A stretch of DNA of 35,712 nucleotides from Actinomycetota bacterium (GTDB lineage Bacteria > Actinomycetota > Acidimicrobiia > Acidimicrobiales > Ilumatobacteraceae), in NCBI GenBank assembly GCA_009924875.1, contig RFQQ01000003.1:1-35712 (forward strand), in the 5' to 3' direction. Below, in pieces: positions 1 to 10,536 of this stretch (position 1 is the stretch's first letter; each line of letters opens with the position of its first letter). The notes beneath the pieces are model-generated. The model was not told the origin of the DNA. It searched no databases and saw nothing but the letters and a program-made list of their open reading frames with translations. A program made the position numbers and the translations under genes.

Positions 1-870
1 CGTGCCGTCGCCCGAGCAGGCCTCGCAGCGGCCCCCCTTGACGTTGAACGAGAACCGACCGGGCAGGTAGCCGCGCACCTTCGCCTCGTTCGTGGTCGCG
101 AACAACTTTCGAATGTGGTCGAACACGCCGGTGTAGGTCGCAGGGTTCGATCGCGGCGTGCGGCCGATCGGCGACTGGTCCATGTCGATCACCTTGTCGA
201 GATGCTCGATCCCGTCAATCCGCTTGTGTCGTCCGGCCGGCGTCTTCGATTTATAGATGCGCTGCATCAGCACCGGCAGCAAGATGTCGCGGACCAGCGT
301 CGACTTGCCCGAACCCGACACGCCGGTGACCGCCACGAAGCATCCGAGCGGGATCTCGACCGTCAGATCGTCGAGGTTGTGCTCGCGGGCACCTCGGACC
401 ACCAGGCGTTCCGCCTTGGGAGCGCGTCGCTCCCCCGGCACGGGGATCGAACGTCGACCGGAGAGATAGTCACCCGTCACCGAATCGGCCACCGCGTTGA
501 GACCCGGCACGGGCCCGGAATAGACGACCTGGCCACCGTGCTCGCCGGCCCCGGGGCCGATATCGACGATCCAGTCGCTCTCCCGAATCGTCTCCTCATC
601 GTGCTCAACCACGAGCACGGTGTTGCCGAGATCACGGAGCCGGGTGAGCGTGTCAATGAGCCGGCGGTTGTCGCGCTGGTGCAGACCGATCGACGGCTCG
701 TCGAGCACATACAGGGTGCCGACGAGACCCGACCCGATCTGGCTCGCGAGCCGGATGCGCTGCGCCTCACCCCCAGCGAGGGTGCCCGCCGAGCGGGCCA
801 GAGTCAGGTAGTCGAGGCCGACGTCGAGGAGGAAGCCGAGGCGGGCGTTGATCTCCTTGGTCGCGGTCGC
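1..870 (-). CDS. uvrA: Excinuclease ABC subunit A, C-terminal part (runs off the left edge; different frame from the N-terminal part)
   Basis: Minus-strand translation reads [72 protein letters not shown]... to [24 protein letters not shown] at the window edge. These are canonical UvrA motifs, +1 in frame relative to ORF 767..2371. Confidence 0.9.
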
Positions 871-2371
871 GCTCGCCGAGTTCGAGACCAGCGAGGAACT
901 CGGCCGAGTCGCCGATCGACATCTCACACACCTCGGAGATGTTCTTCCCGTTCACCGTGACGGCGAGGGTGAACGGCCGGAGTCTCGCGCCGCCGCAGGC
1001 CGAGCACGGCACCTCGCGCATGTATCCCTCGAACTGCTCACGGGTCCAGTCGCTGTCAGCCTGCTCGTGGCGCCGCTTGATCCATGGGATCACCCCTTCG
1101 TACTCGGTGCTGTAGGAGCGCTGACGTCCGTAACGGTTGCGATAGCGCACCGTCAACTGACCTCCGGTGCCGTGGAGCAGTATCCGCTGCTGCTTGGCCG
1201 GCAGGCTCGACCACGGGACATCGAGGTCGATGTCGTTGGCGTCCGCCACTGACTCGAGCATTCGCACGAAGTACTGCGTGTGAGCGCTCCGCCACGGGGC
1301 GATCGCTCCGTCGTGCACGGTGAGATCGACATCGGGGACGACGAGCTCCGGATCGACCTCGAAGGTCGTGCCAAGCCCGTCGCAGGTCTCGCAAGCCCCA
1401 TAGGGCGAGTTGAACGAGAAGTTGCGCGGAGCGGGCTCCGGATGGCTCGCACCACAGGTTGGGCAGGCGAGATGCTGGCTAAAGGTCAGCGTCTCGTCCT
1501 CACCTCCCTCTCCGGCCCCGACCAGTTCGATCTGGGCCACGCCATCGGCGAGGGTGAGGGCCGACTCGAGGGAGTCGGTGAGTCGACGCTCGATGCCCTC
1601 GCGGAGCACGAGACGGTCGACGACCACCTCGATGTCGTGTTGCTCGTAGCGAGCGAGTTTCTCCTCGCGGGCGAGGAACTCATCGATCTGCACCGTCTCA
1701 CCGTCGACCCGCGCTCGCACATAGCCCTGACCGGACAGGTCCTCGAGCAGCGACTCGTACTCGCCCTTGCGTCCGCGGACCACCGGGGCGAGCACCTGGA
1801 ATCGGGTTCCCTCCGGCAGTTCGAGCACACGGTCGACGATCTGTTGCGGTGTTTGGCGCTGTAGGCGGGTGCCGTCATCCGGACAGTGCTGCACCCCGAT
1901 CCGGGCATACAGCAGGCGGAGGTAGTCGTAGACCTCGGTGATCGTCCCCACCGTCGACCGAGGGTTCCGGCTGGCCGACTTCTGATCGATGGAGATCGCG
2001 GGCGAGAGCCCCTCGATGACATCGACATCGGGTTTGTCCATCTGTCCGAGGAACTGCCGCGCGTAGGAGGACAGTGACTCGACATAGCGCCGCTGACCCT
2101 CGGCGTAGATCGTGTCGAAGGCGAGGCTCGACTTACCCGAGCCGGACAGCCCGGTGAGCACGACAAGCCGGTCGCGCGGGATCTCGACGTTCACGTTCCG
2201 AAGGTTGTGCTCCCGTGCTCCGCGGACGGAGATCACCGGGGGCCCGTCCGATGATGGCGACGCCTTCGTCGTCACGGTCTGCCTCGCTGGTGCCTTCTTC
2301 GTGGGCGCCTTCTTCGCCACCGCCTTCTTCGATGGCGACTTCTTCGCGGTCGTCGAGGATCGGGGGGCCAT
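859..2371 (-). CDS. uvrA: Excinuclease ABC subunit A, N-terminal part (frame ends in non-UvrA sequence after about 865)
   Basis: ORF 767..2371: [69 protein letters not shown]...; zinc-finger [34 protein letters not shown] Lys/Ala-rich N-terminal extension is present. Confidence 0.93.
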
Positions 2372-2379
2372 CGTCGGCG

Positions 2380-2385
2380 AGGCTA
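2380..2385 (-). promoter_or_regulatory. Candidate leaderless -10 (TAGCCT, 8 nt before uvrA ATG)
   Basis: TAGCCT-CGCCGACG-ATG on the minus strand. Confidence 0.35.
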
Positions 2386-2397
2386 ACGGTGCGTCGG

Positions 2398-4446
2398 TCA
2401 GCGGGCGTCACGCAGTTCGCGACGAAGTTCGTTGATCTCGTCGCGCAGGCGGGCCGCGTACTCAAACCGAAGGTCAACCGCTGCTTCATGCATCTCGGCC
2501 TCCAGCGTCTGGATCAGGCGGGCGATCTCGCCTTCGGGGAGCGAAGCGAGTTCCCGCTGGACTCGGTCGCGCTCCTTCTGGCGGCGCCGGTCCTTCCCGG
2601 GAACCGGCGCGGACGCGGACTCGGGCCGGAGCATCGACAGGATGTCACCGACCGCCTTGCGAATCGTCTGCGGGTCGATGCCGTGCTTCTCGTTGTGGGC
2701 GAGTTGAAGCGCGCGTCGTCGCTGCGTCTCCCCGATTGCGCGCTTCATCGAATCGGTGATGCGGTCCGCGTACATCACCACCTCTCCCTCGACATTTCTC
2801 GCCGCGCGACCGATCATCTGGATGAGCGAGGTCTCGCTGCGGAGGAATCCCTCCTTGTCGGCATCGAGGATGCACACCAACGAGACCTCCGGCAGGTCGA
2901 GGCCCTCTCGGAGCAAGTTGATGCCGACCAGCACGTCGAACTCGCCGAGCCGGAGCGCCCTCAGGATCTCGATCCGCTGAATGGTGTCGATGTTCGAGTG
3001 CAGATAGCGGACCCGCAGTCCCTGCTCGAGGAGATACTCCGTCAGGTCCTCGGCCATCTTCTTCGTCAGCGTCGTCACGAGCACGCGATCGCCGCGGGTC
3101 ACGCGACCCTCCACCATCGCCATCAGGTCGTCGATCTGCCCCTTCGTCGGGCGGACCAGCACCTCCGGGTCGACGAGACCCGTCGGACGCACGATCTGCT
3201 CGACAACCCGGTCGGATACCCCGATCTCGTAGTCGCTCGGCGTCGCCGACAGGAAGACGCACTGGTTGACGCGCTCGAGCACCTCTTCGAAACGCAGTGG
3301 TCGGTTATCGCGGGCGCTCGGCAGCCGGAAACCGTGCTCGACGAGCACATCCTTGCGGCTTCGGTCGCCCGCGTACTGACCGTGCAACTGCGGCACGGCG
3401 ACGTGGCTCTCATCGATCACGAGGAGGTAGTCGTCGGGGAAATAGTCGAGGAGGGTGAACGGCGGCTCGTCAGGCGCACGGCCATCGATGTGCATCGAGT
3501 AGTTCTCGATCCCGTTGCAGTAGCCGACCTCGGCCATCATCTCGAGGTCGTACTGGGTTCGCATCCGAAGGCGTTGGGCCTCGAGGAGCTTGCCGGCCGC
3601 CTCGAACTCGGCCAGACGGGTCTGCAACTCGGCCTCGATGCCCTGAATGGCGCGGGCCATCCGCTCCACCCCGGCCACGTAGTGGGTGGCTGGGAAGACG
3701 TGAGTGCGCGACATCTCCTCGAGGGTTTCGCCGGTGACCGGGTCGATCCTCGTCAGCCGGTCGACGGTGTCGCCGAAGAGCTCAATGCGCAGCACCGACT
3801 CCTCATACGAGGGATGCACCTCGATGGTGTCGCCGCGAACCCGGAACTTGCCACGGCCGAGGGTCATGTCGTTCCGGTCGTACTGCATGTCGACGAGACG
3901 CCGGAGAATCGACCTCATGTCGTAATCGACGCCGACGCTCAGGTCGATCAACTGACCTCGGTACTCCTCTGGTGAACCCATGCCGTAAATGCACGAGACC
4001 GAGGCAACGACGATGGTGTCTCGTCGAGTGAGCAGCGCAGCGGTCGCTGAGTGACGCAAACGGTCGATCTCATCGTTGATCGACGCGTCCTTCTCGATGA
4101 ACGTGTCACTCGACGGGATGTATGCCTCAGGTTGGTAGTAGTCGTAATAGGAGACGAAGTACTCCACCCGGTTCTCGGGGAAGAACTCCCGCATCTCCTG
4201 GGCGAGCTGGGCCGCGAGGCTCTTGTTGGGGGCCAAGATCAGCGTCGGACGCTGCACCTGCTCGATCGTCCACGCGATCGTCGCTGACTTGCCCGAACCG
4301 GTGATGCCAAGAAGGGTCTGGAACCGCTCACCGGCGTCGATCCCCTCAGCGAGGGAGGCGATCGCCTTCGGCTGATCGCCAGCCGGATCGAATTCCGAGA
4401 CGACCCGAAACCGCTCGTCGGTGACCGGAGTCGAGGTCGCGCTCAT
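2398..4446 (-). CDS. uvrB: Excinuclease ABC subunit B
   Basis: 682 aa: [73 protein letters not shown]-terminal UVR motif. Confidence 0.97.
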   Translation of the reverse strand: MSATSTPVTDERFRVVSEFDPAGDQPKAIASLAEGIDAGERFQTLLGITGSGKSATIAWTIEQVQRPTLILAPNKSLAAQLAQEMREFFPENRVEYFVSYYDYYQPEAYIPSSDTFIEKDASINDEIDRLRHSATAALLTRRDTIVVASVSCIYGMGSPEEYRGQLIDLSVGVDYDMRSILRRLVDMQYDRNDMTLGRGKFRVRGDTIEVHPSYEESVLRIELFGDTVDRLTRIDPVTGETLEEMSRTHVFPATHYVAGVERMARAIQGIEAELQTRLAEFEAAGKLLEAQRLRMRTQYDLEMMAEVGYCNGIENYSMHIDGRAPDEPPFTLLDYFPDDYLLVIDESHVAVPQLHGQYAGDRSRKDVLVEHGFRLPSARDNRPLRFEEVLERVNQCVFLSATPSDYEIGVSDRVVEQIVRPTGLVDPEVLVRPTKGQIDDLMAMVEGRVTRGDRVLVTTLTKKMAEDLTEYLLEQGLRVRYLHSNIDTIQRIEILRALRLGEFDVLVGINLLREGLDLPEVSLVCILDADKEGFLRSETSLIQMIGRAARNVEGEVVMYADRITDSMKRAIGETQRRRALQLAHNEKHGIDPQTIRKAVGDILSMLRPESASAPVPGKDRRRQKERDRVQRELASLPEGEIARLIQTLEAEMHEAAVDLRFEYAARLRDEINELRRELRDAR

Positions 4447-5012
4447 CGGCCCGCGCGGTTCGCGTCGACCACCGGCACATCCGGTGGCGGAGTGGTCGCC
4501 CGGTAGCGATCACCTTGACCCGGCAGCAGAGCGTCGAACGCTCCATCGACGAGATTCCAGTAGCGGCGCTCGATACCCGCGCGTCCCCGGTCGCGTCCAT
4601 CGAGATAGATGTCGAGAGCGACCTGACGCGGCACGTAGGTGACCACCCGACCGACATCGGGGCCGTCCTCGAGGAGCCGAACCCCGTCGGTCACGTCCAC
4701 CCGGTCGTAGTTGCGCTCGCGGGCGCCGAGACGAACCAGTTCGTCAGGATGCACGAGTGTCACGATCCCGTTCATACACGCCCCGTCGACCTCGGTGACC
4801 CCGAGAGCGACCACCACGTCGATCCGATCGACGTCCGGCCCGACGAGAGCGCCCTCGGCCACCGGCATGCCGTAGTTCCAGCGCCGTTCCCACCCATCGC
4901 ACTCCGCGGCGAGGAAGTCGACCCCTCGAATCGGATCGCGTCCGAGTGTCCCGCCAAGCGATGTCGGGCTGACGAGCGAGCCGTACCCGAAGACCCAGAT
5001 GCTCTCGCTCAC
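4443..5012 (-). CDS. Gamma-glutamylcyclotransferase-like (GGCT/ChaC fold) protein
   Basis: [25 protein letters not shown] motif of the GGCT fold. 4-nt overlap with uvrB. Confidence 0.7.
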   Translation of the reverse strand: MSESIWVFGYGSLVSPTSLGGTLGRDPIRGVDFLAAECDGWERRWNYGMPVAEGALVGPDVDRIDVVVALGVTEVDGACMNGIVTLVHPDELVRLGARERNYDRVDVTDGVRLLEDGPDVGRVVTYVPRQVALDIYLDGRDRGRAGIERRYWNLVDGAFDALLPGQGDRYRATTPPPDVPVVDANRAGR

Positions 5013-5022
5013 AGGTTCGACG

Positions 5023-5637
5023 CTACCCCTCGGCTGTCAGCCGCAGAAGGTCGTCCCACACCTCGAGCACCCGGCCCTCGAGTGCGGCCTCATCGCCCGA
5101 GTTGTCGATCACATGGGTGGCGATCCCGCGCCTCGCTTCTCGGTTGGTCTGGCTCGCGATGCGACGCCGGGCGTCATCGGCATCCATTCCCCGAAAAGCG
5201 ACCAAACGCTCAACGGCGACGTCGGGATCGACGTCGACGACGATGGTCGCATCGAGATCATCGCGCGGATTCTCCGCGAGCAACGGGAAGTCGAGGATGA
5301 CGATCCGGTCGGTACCGCTCAGCGCCTCAACGCGAGAGCGGATCTCACGTTGGAGGGCCGGATGCACGATCCCGTTGAGGTCGGCGCGAGCCGCACGGGC
5401 CTCATCGCTGTCGCCGAACACGACCGCCGCAACGGCCGCTCGGTCGAGCGAACCGTCGTCGAGGATGACGTGGGCGCCGAAACGCTCAGCCATCTCGCTG
5501 AGCACGGGTGATCCCGGCTGCTGGAGCTCGCGGACGATCGCGTCAGCGTCGATGATCTCCGCGCCGTGCCCGGCGAGGAGAGCCGACACGGTGGACTTGC
5601 CGGCTCCGATACCGCCCGTCAGTCCGACGAGCAGCAC
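5023..5637 (-). CDS. coaE: Dephospho-CoA kinase
   Basis: MLLVGLTGGIGAGKSTVSALLAGHGAEIIDADAIVRELQQPGSPVLSEMAERFG; lies between rpsA and uvrB as in mycobacteria. Confidence 0.95.
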   Translation of the reverse strand: MLLVGLTGGIGAGKSTVSALLAGHGAEIIDADAIVRELQQPGSPVLSEMAERFGAHVILDDGSLDRAAVAAVVFGDSDEARAARADLNGIVHPALQREIRSRVEALSGTDRIVILDFPLLAENPRDDLDATIVVDVDPDVAVERLVAFRGMDADDARRRIASQTNREARRGIATHVIDNSGDEAALEGRVLEVWDDLLRLTAEG

Positions 5638-5640
5638 GGT

Positions 5641-6969
5641 TCAGTCGTCCGATTCGGCTTCGGCGGGGGTCTCCGGGGCGGCGACCGCCTCGGGGGCAGC
5701 CTCAGAGCCGCTCTCGTACTCAGCCCAAGCTGCCTCGACCTCGTCGTCGCTGTGGGTCCAATTGCCCTCGGAGTCGACGTCGAAGTGCTCGCGGTACTCG
5801 GCAGCGAGCTCGCCACCCTCAGCGGCCTGCTTGATCGACAGGCTGATGCGGCGACGCGGGAGGTCGAGATCGATGATCTTCACCCACAGCTCCTCACCCG
5901 GAGTGACGATGTCGGCCGGGTTCTCGACGTGGTGGGCCGACATCTCGGAGATGTGAACCAGACCCTCGATCCCGTCGCCCACCTGCACGAAGGCACCGAA
6001 CTGCACGAGCTTGGTGACCCGGCCGTAGACGAGCTGGCCGACGGCGTGACCCTCGGCGAACTCCGCCCACGGGTCCTGCTGGGTGGCCTTGAGCGAGAGG
6101 CTGATGCGCTCCCGACTGAAGTCAACATCAAGCACCTGCACGGTGACGGGATCGCCGACGGCGACCACGGAGCCGGGATGATCGACATGCTTCCAGGACA
6201 GCTCACTCACGTGGATGAGACCGTCCATACCGCCGAGGTCGACGAAGGCGCCGAAACTGACGACCGAGGAGATGGTGCCCGAGCGGACCTCACCGACCTT
6301 GAGGTTGGTGAGGAAGTTGTCGCGGGTCTCCTTCTGGTTCTCCTCGAGGTAGGCGCGACGCGACAACACGACGTTGTTGCGGTTCTTGTCGAGCTCGATG
6401 ATCTTCGCCTGCACCACCGTGCCGACATAGGGCTGCAGATCGCGGACCCGACGGAGCTCGACGAGCGAGGCCGGAAGGAAGCCGCGGAGGCCGATATCGA
6501 CGATGAGACCGCCCTTGACGACCTCGATGACCGGACCCTCGACGACGGCGTCGGACTCCTTCTTGGCCTCGATGTCGCCCCAAGCGCGCTCGTACTGGGC
6601 GCGCTTCTTCGAGAGGACCAGGCGGCCTTCCTTATCTTCCTTGGTGAGCACCAGCGCCTCGACCTGCTCGCCCATGGCGACGATCTCGGCTGGGTTGACG
6701 TCGTTGCGAATGCTCAACTCGCGGGAGGGAATCACACCCTCGCTCTTGTACCCGATGTCGAGGAGCACTTCGTCGCGATCGATCTTGACCACGGTGCCGT
6801 GGACCAACTGCCCGTCGTCGACGTCGATGATCGAGGCGTCACCTCCGTGGACGAGGTCGGCGAAACTCATTCCGAGATCGTTGGAGACGACCTCGCGGGG
6901 GGTGTAGTTGCCCTCGTCATCGAAGGTTCCCATCGGGGACTGAGCGGGGGCGGTAGTGGTGTCGGACAA
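5641..6969 (-). CDS. rpsA: 30S ribosomal protein S1
   Basis: Four S1 repeats (e.g. GTVVKIDRDEVLLDIGYKSEGVIPSREL; GTISSVVSFGAFVDLGGMDGLIHVSELSW; GRVTKLVQFGAFVQVGDGIEGLVHISEMS). Start uncertain: ORF opens at 7032, TTG at 6969, ATG at 6933. Confidence 0.96.
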   Translation of the reverse strand: MSDTTTAPAQSPMGTFDDEGNYTPREVVSNDLGMSFADLVHGGDASIIDVDDGQLVHGTVVKIDRDEVLLDIGYKSEGVIPSRELSIRNDVNPAEIVAMGEQVEALVLTKEDKEGRLVLSKKRAQYERAWGDIEAKKESDAVVEGPVIEVVKGGLIVDIGLRGFLPASLVELRRVRDLQPYVGTVVQAKIIELDKNRNNVVLSRRAYLEENQKETRDNFLTNLKVGEVRSGTISSVVSFGAFVDLGGMDGLIHVSELSWKHVDHPGSVVAVGDPVTVQVLDVDFSRERISLSLKATQQDPWAEFAEGHAVGQLVYGRVTKLVQFGAFVQVGDGIEGLVHISEMSAHHVENPADIVTPGEELWVKIIDLDLPRRRISLSIKQAAEGGELAAEYREHFDVDSEGNWTHSDDEVEAAWAEYESGSEAAPEAVAAPETPAEAESDD

Positions 6970-7059
6970 GGTCGGGTACTGCTTTCGGAAACGGATACGG
7001 ATGGTCGGCGGAGGCGTCTTTGGAGACCCCAAACCGCGGTCGCGAAGCGTATCAGTGGC

Positions 7060-7842
7060 TCAGAGAGATGCCATCCGGGCGATGAGCAGGTGCTCAGGCA
7101 GGTCCACCGAGGGAGGTTTCGCCGAATAGTCCCCCGGTTCTGCCCCGTCGATTGCGACAACCTCCAGCCCAACCAACTCGCAGAGCAGTCGGAGTTCGCG
7201 CGGCGTGTACCCGCCGGTCCATAGGTCAACTGCCTCAGCCCGACCGTCCTCGTCGCGCACCTCGGTGCGCTCGTGGATGATTCCGGAGGCGACATCGAGG
7301 CTCGCCTCATAGTCGCCACGCGCGATTGCGGCCGCCGTGAACAGGCTGTTGAAGGCCGACAAGGCGAGCCGCGCACCGGGCGCGAGTGCCGCGGCCATCC
7401 CCTCGAGCACGAGTCGATCGCCATCGACTCCCCCACGGGCGTCCTCGGGGCGCATCAGTCCGAACGCCCCCTGACAGAGGCAGATCACCGCATCGAACGC
7501 GGCGCCGAACCGCTCGACCGAAGCGAGCTCGCGAGCGTCGAGGCGCTCGAAGGTGGCGCCGTCAGGTGCCGTCGCGGCCGCGAGATCGACGAATCGCTGC
7601 GAGATGTCGACGCCATGCGCGAGCACCCCTCTCCGAGCCAGTTCATGACTGTGTCGCCCCGGCCCGCAGCCAACGTCGAGCACCCGGTGGCCCGCGCGAA
7701 GATCGAGCAGCTCCATGAGTCGATCGACCTCGGCCACCGTGCCTTTGGTGAAGGAGTATCGGAGGTAGGCCCCTCCGAGGTGCGCCGCGACCGGCTCGAA
7801 CCAGTGGTCGTCGCCTGCTCCCTCGGCGGCGTTCAAGGTCAC
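7060..7842 (-). CDS. Class I SAM-dependent methyltransferase
   Basis: VLDVGCGPGRHSHELARRGVLAHGVDISQRFVDLA: motif I of Rossmann methyltransferases. 4-nt overlap with polA. Confidence 0.85.
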   Translation of the reverse strand: MTLNAAEGAGDDHWFEPVAAHLGGAYLRYSFTKGTVAEVDRLMELLDLRAGHRVLDVGCGPGRHSHELARRGVLAHGVDISQRFVDLAAATAPDGATFERLDARELASVERFGAAFDAVICLCQGAFGLMRPEDARGGVDGDRLVLEGMAAALAPGARLALSAFNSLFTAAAIARGDYEASLDVASGIIHERTEVRDEDGRAEAVDLWTGGYTPRELRLLCELVGLEVVAIDGAEPGDYSAKPPSVDLPEHLLIARMASL

Positions 7843-10523
7843 GACTTCGCCGCGGCCCAGGTGTCTCCCCAGGCCACGTTGACCTCAAGGGGCACATCGA
7901 GCTCAGCGGCGCCCCGCATCAGATCCACGACGAGGGGCCCCACGGCATCGCATTCGGCTTCTGGCACCTCGACAAGCACCTCGTCGTGAACCTGCAACAC
8001 CAGCCTCGCAGCGTGGCCAGCCGAGTCGAGCGCCTCGTCAATACGCACCAGTGCGATCTTGAAGATGTCGGCCGCCAGGCCTTGAATGCCCGCGTTCATC
8101 GCCTGACGTTCACCCGCCTGACGCACCCTCCAGTTCGAGTCGAGTAGCTCGGGCACCGGGCGGCGGCGACCGAACAGCGTCTCGGTGAACCCCTTCGTGC
8201 GGGCCTCCGCCACGGTGCGGTCCATGTAGTCGCGCACATTCGGGAACGCCTGGAAGTACGCCTCGAGGATCGAGGCCGCCTCATCGGTCGGAATCGCCAA
8301 GCGCTGACCGAGACCGTAAGCCTCCATGCCGTAGGCGAGACCGTACGACACCATCTTCGCCTTCGATCGTTGATCGACCGTCACCTCGTCCGGGTCGACT
8401 TCGAAGACCCGGGCAGCCGTCGCGCGGTGGATGTCCTCCCCCGCAGTGAAGGCGCCGACGAGCCCCGGGTCGGCAGCGAGATGGGCGATACAGCGCAACT
8501 CAATCTGGTTGTAGTCGGCTACCAGCAGGCGATGCCCAGCCGTCGGCCGGAACGCGGTTCGGAAGACCCGACCCTCATCGGTGCGCACCGGGATGTTGTG
8601 CAGGTTCGGCCGATCGCTCGACAGACGCCCGGTGCGGGCGACCGTCTGGTGGAAGGTGGCGTGGATTCGCCCATCGGCGGCCACCTCGGCGATGAGGCCC
8701 TCGCCGTAGGTGCCTCGAAGCTTGTCGACCTCGCGGTGACGCAACAGCGGCTCGATGAACTCCGGCCACTGGTCGCGAAGCTTCTCGAGGGTCTGCGCGT
8801 CGGTGGAGTACCCGGACTTCGTCTTGCGCACACCGGCCGGCGACAGCCCCCGCTCCTCGTACAGCAGCTGACGCAATTGCGTGGGCGAATTGAGATTGAG
8901 TTCGGGCTGCCCGGCCTCGTCGCGCAAGCGCGCGGCCAACTCCTCGACTTCGGTCCGCAGGCGATCACCGATCTCGCGCAGCGCGTCGACATCGACCTCG
9001 ATCCCGAGATGCTCCATGCGCGCGAGCACCCTCACCAAAGGGGTCTCGATCTCGTCGAGCAGCTTCCTCGCACCAACCTCGTCGACCGCGGCGAGAATCG
9101 GCGCCGCGCACCGGGCGACCGCGAGCGCGGCATCGCCGGCCGACTGCGCACGGTCCTCATCCGCTCCACCGAGGTCGAGTTGCCCCGATGGCACCACACG
9201 CCGCTCGCCGAGCGAAAGGTCGGTGAAACGCTCCACCAGATCGGGGATCTCGTAATCACCGACGACCGGGTCGACGAGGTACGCGGCGATCGCGAGGTCG
9301 AGCTCGAGCCCGCGGAGATCGATACCGACGGGCAACAGCGAGCGCATCGCATCCTTCGCGCGGTGCATCCGAAGTCGCGAGTGGCCACCGAGAGCCGCGG
9401 AGACCGTCGGCTCGGCGAGCAGATCGACACCGACCCAGAGCACCTCTCCGGCGGCCTCATCCGTGACGAGGGCAATGCCGCTCACCGGGCTCCGACCCGG
9501 CTCCGACTCGAAGTCGACGGCCACATGCAACACCTCGACCGCGTCGATGGCTGCGACCACGGACGTCGCGTCCGCAGCGGTCGACACCCTCGCGGAGATC
9601 GCCTCGACCGGAACCTCGACTGGGGGCTCCTCAATCGTGACACCGCCCAATTCTCCGAGGACCGACTCGAGGCGTCCCAACAACTGGGAGAACTCCAGCA
9701 CGCCGAACAGGCGGCGCAACTCGGCGCTGTCCGGGGTGAGCGCGAGCGTCTCCGCCGACAGGTCTCCGACCGGGGCATCGGTTCGCAAGATCATGAGATC
9801 GTGGTTGTGACGAGCCCGATCCTCGTTCGCGGCGAGGTTCTCGCGCAGCTTCGGGGTCTGCTCATCGAGGGCCGCGAAAATCCCATCGAGACCGCCGTGC
9901 GCGTTGATGAGCTTCGCCGCCGTCTTCTCGCCAACACCCGGAACCCCGGGCAGGTTGTCGCTCGGGTCGCCTCGCAACGCCGCGTACTGCGGGTAGAGCG
10001 CGGGGGTGACCCCCGTCCGCTCGAGGATGCCGGCCTCGTCGTAGAGCGCGTAGTCGCTGACTCCCCGCTTGTTGTAGAGCACGCGGATGTGCGGGTCGCG
10101 GACCAACTGGTAGCTGTCGCGGTCACCGGTCACGATGATCACGTCGTCGCCGCGAGCCGCGAGGCCGTCGGCCGCCGTCGCGATGAGGTCGTCCGCCTCC
10201 CAACCCGCCGCCTCCACCTGATGGATGCCCGCTGCCGCGAGCACCTCACGAACCACCGGGAGCTGCTGACGGAGCGTGTCGGGGGTCGACTCGCGCTGCG
10301 CCTTGTACTCGGGTTCCGCCTCGTGGCGGAACGTCGGCTCCGGGCGATCGAAGGCGACGAGCACCCCATCGGGACGCTGATCTCGGAGCACGTTCACGAG
10401 CATCGACACCAGCCCGAACACGGCGTTCGTTGGCTGTCCCGTGCTCGTCGCCATGTCCTCAGGCAGAGCGAAATACGCCCGATAGGTCAGCGAGTTCCCG
10501 TCGATGAGGAGATGCAGCGCCAC
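7839..10523 (-). CDS. polA: DNA polymerase I
   Basis: N-terminal 5' nuclease (LLIDGNSLTYRAYFALPEDM...GDPSDNLPGVPGVGEKTA); polymerase motifs (DRPNLHNIPVRTDEGR, LLVADYNQIELR, RSKAKMVSYGLAYGM, LQVHDEVLVEVPE). GTG start at 10523 chosen over ATG 10580. Confidence 0.96.
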   Translation of the reverse strand: MALHLLIDGNSLTYRAYFALPEDMATSTGQPTNAVFGLVSMLVNVLRDQRPDGVLVAFDRPEPTFRHEAEPEYKAQRESTPDTLRQQLPVVREVLAAAGIHQVEAAGWEADDLIATAADGLAARGDDVIIVTGDRDSYQLVRDPHIRVLYNKRGVSDYALYDEAGILERTGVTPALYPQYAALRGDPSDNLPGVPGVGEKTAAKLINAHGGLDGIFAALDEQTPKLRENLAANEDRARHNHDLMILRTDAPVGDLSAETLALTPDSAELRRLFGVLEFSQLLGRLESVLGELGGVTIEEPPVEVPVEAISARVSTAADATSVVAAIDAVEVLHVAVDFESEPGRSPVSGIALVTDEAAGEVLWVGVDLLAEPTVSAALGGHSRLRMHRAKDAMRSLLPVGIDLRGLELDLAIAAYLVDPVVGDYEIPDLVERFTDLSLGERRVVPSGQLDLGGADEDRAQSAGDAALAVARCAAPILAAVDEVGARKLLDEIETPLVRVLARMEHLGIEVDVDALREIGDRLRTEVEELAARLRDEAGQPELNLNSPTQLRQLLYEERGLSPAGVRKTKSGYSTDAQTLEKLRDQWPEFIEPLLRHREVDKLRGTYGEGLIAEVAADGRIHATFHQTVARTGRLSSDRPNLHNIPVRTDEGRVFRTAFRPTAGHRLLVADYNQIELRCIAHLAADPGLVGAFTAGEDIHRATAARVFEVDPDEVTVDQRSKAKMVSYGLAYGMEAYGLGQRLAIPTDEAASILEAYFQAFPNVRDYMDRTVAEARTKGFTETLFGRRRPVPELLDSNWRVRQAGERQAMNAGIQGLAADIFKIALVRIDEALDSAGHAARLVLQVHDEVLVEVPEAECDAVGPLVVDLMRGAAELDVPLEVNVAWGDTWAAAKS

Positions 10524-10536
10524 GGGAGGGTCGACC

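Noticed and set aside
850-880. Programmed ribosomal frameshift in uvrA
   Set aside because: No slippery heptamer or obvious stimulatory element seen, and residues are missing relative to canonical UvrA, so a short deletion or assembly error is more likely.
2215-7224. 586-aa and 552-aa plus-strand ORFs (2215..3975, 5566..7224)
   Set aside because: Antisense shadows of uvrB and rpsA; low-complexity Arg/Asp/Leu composition, no motifs.
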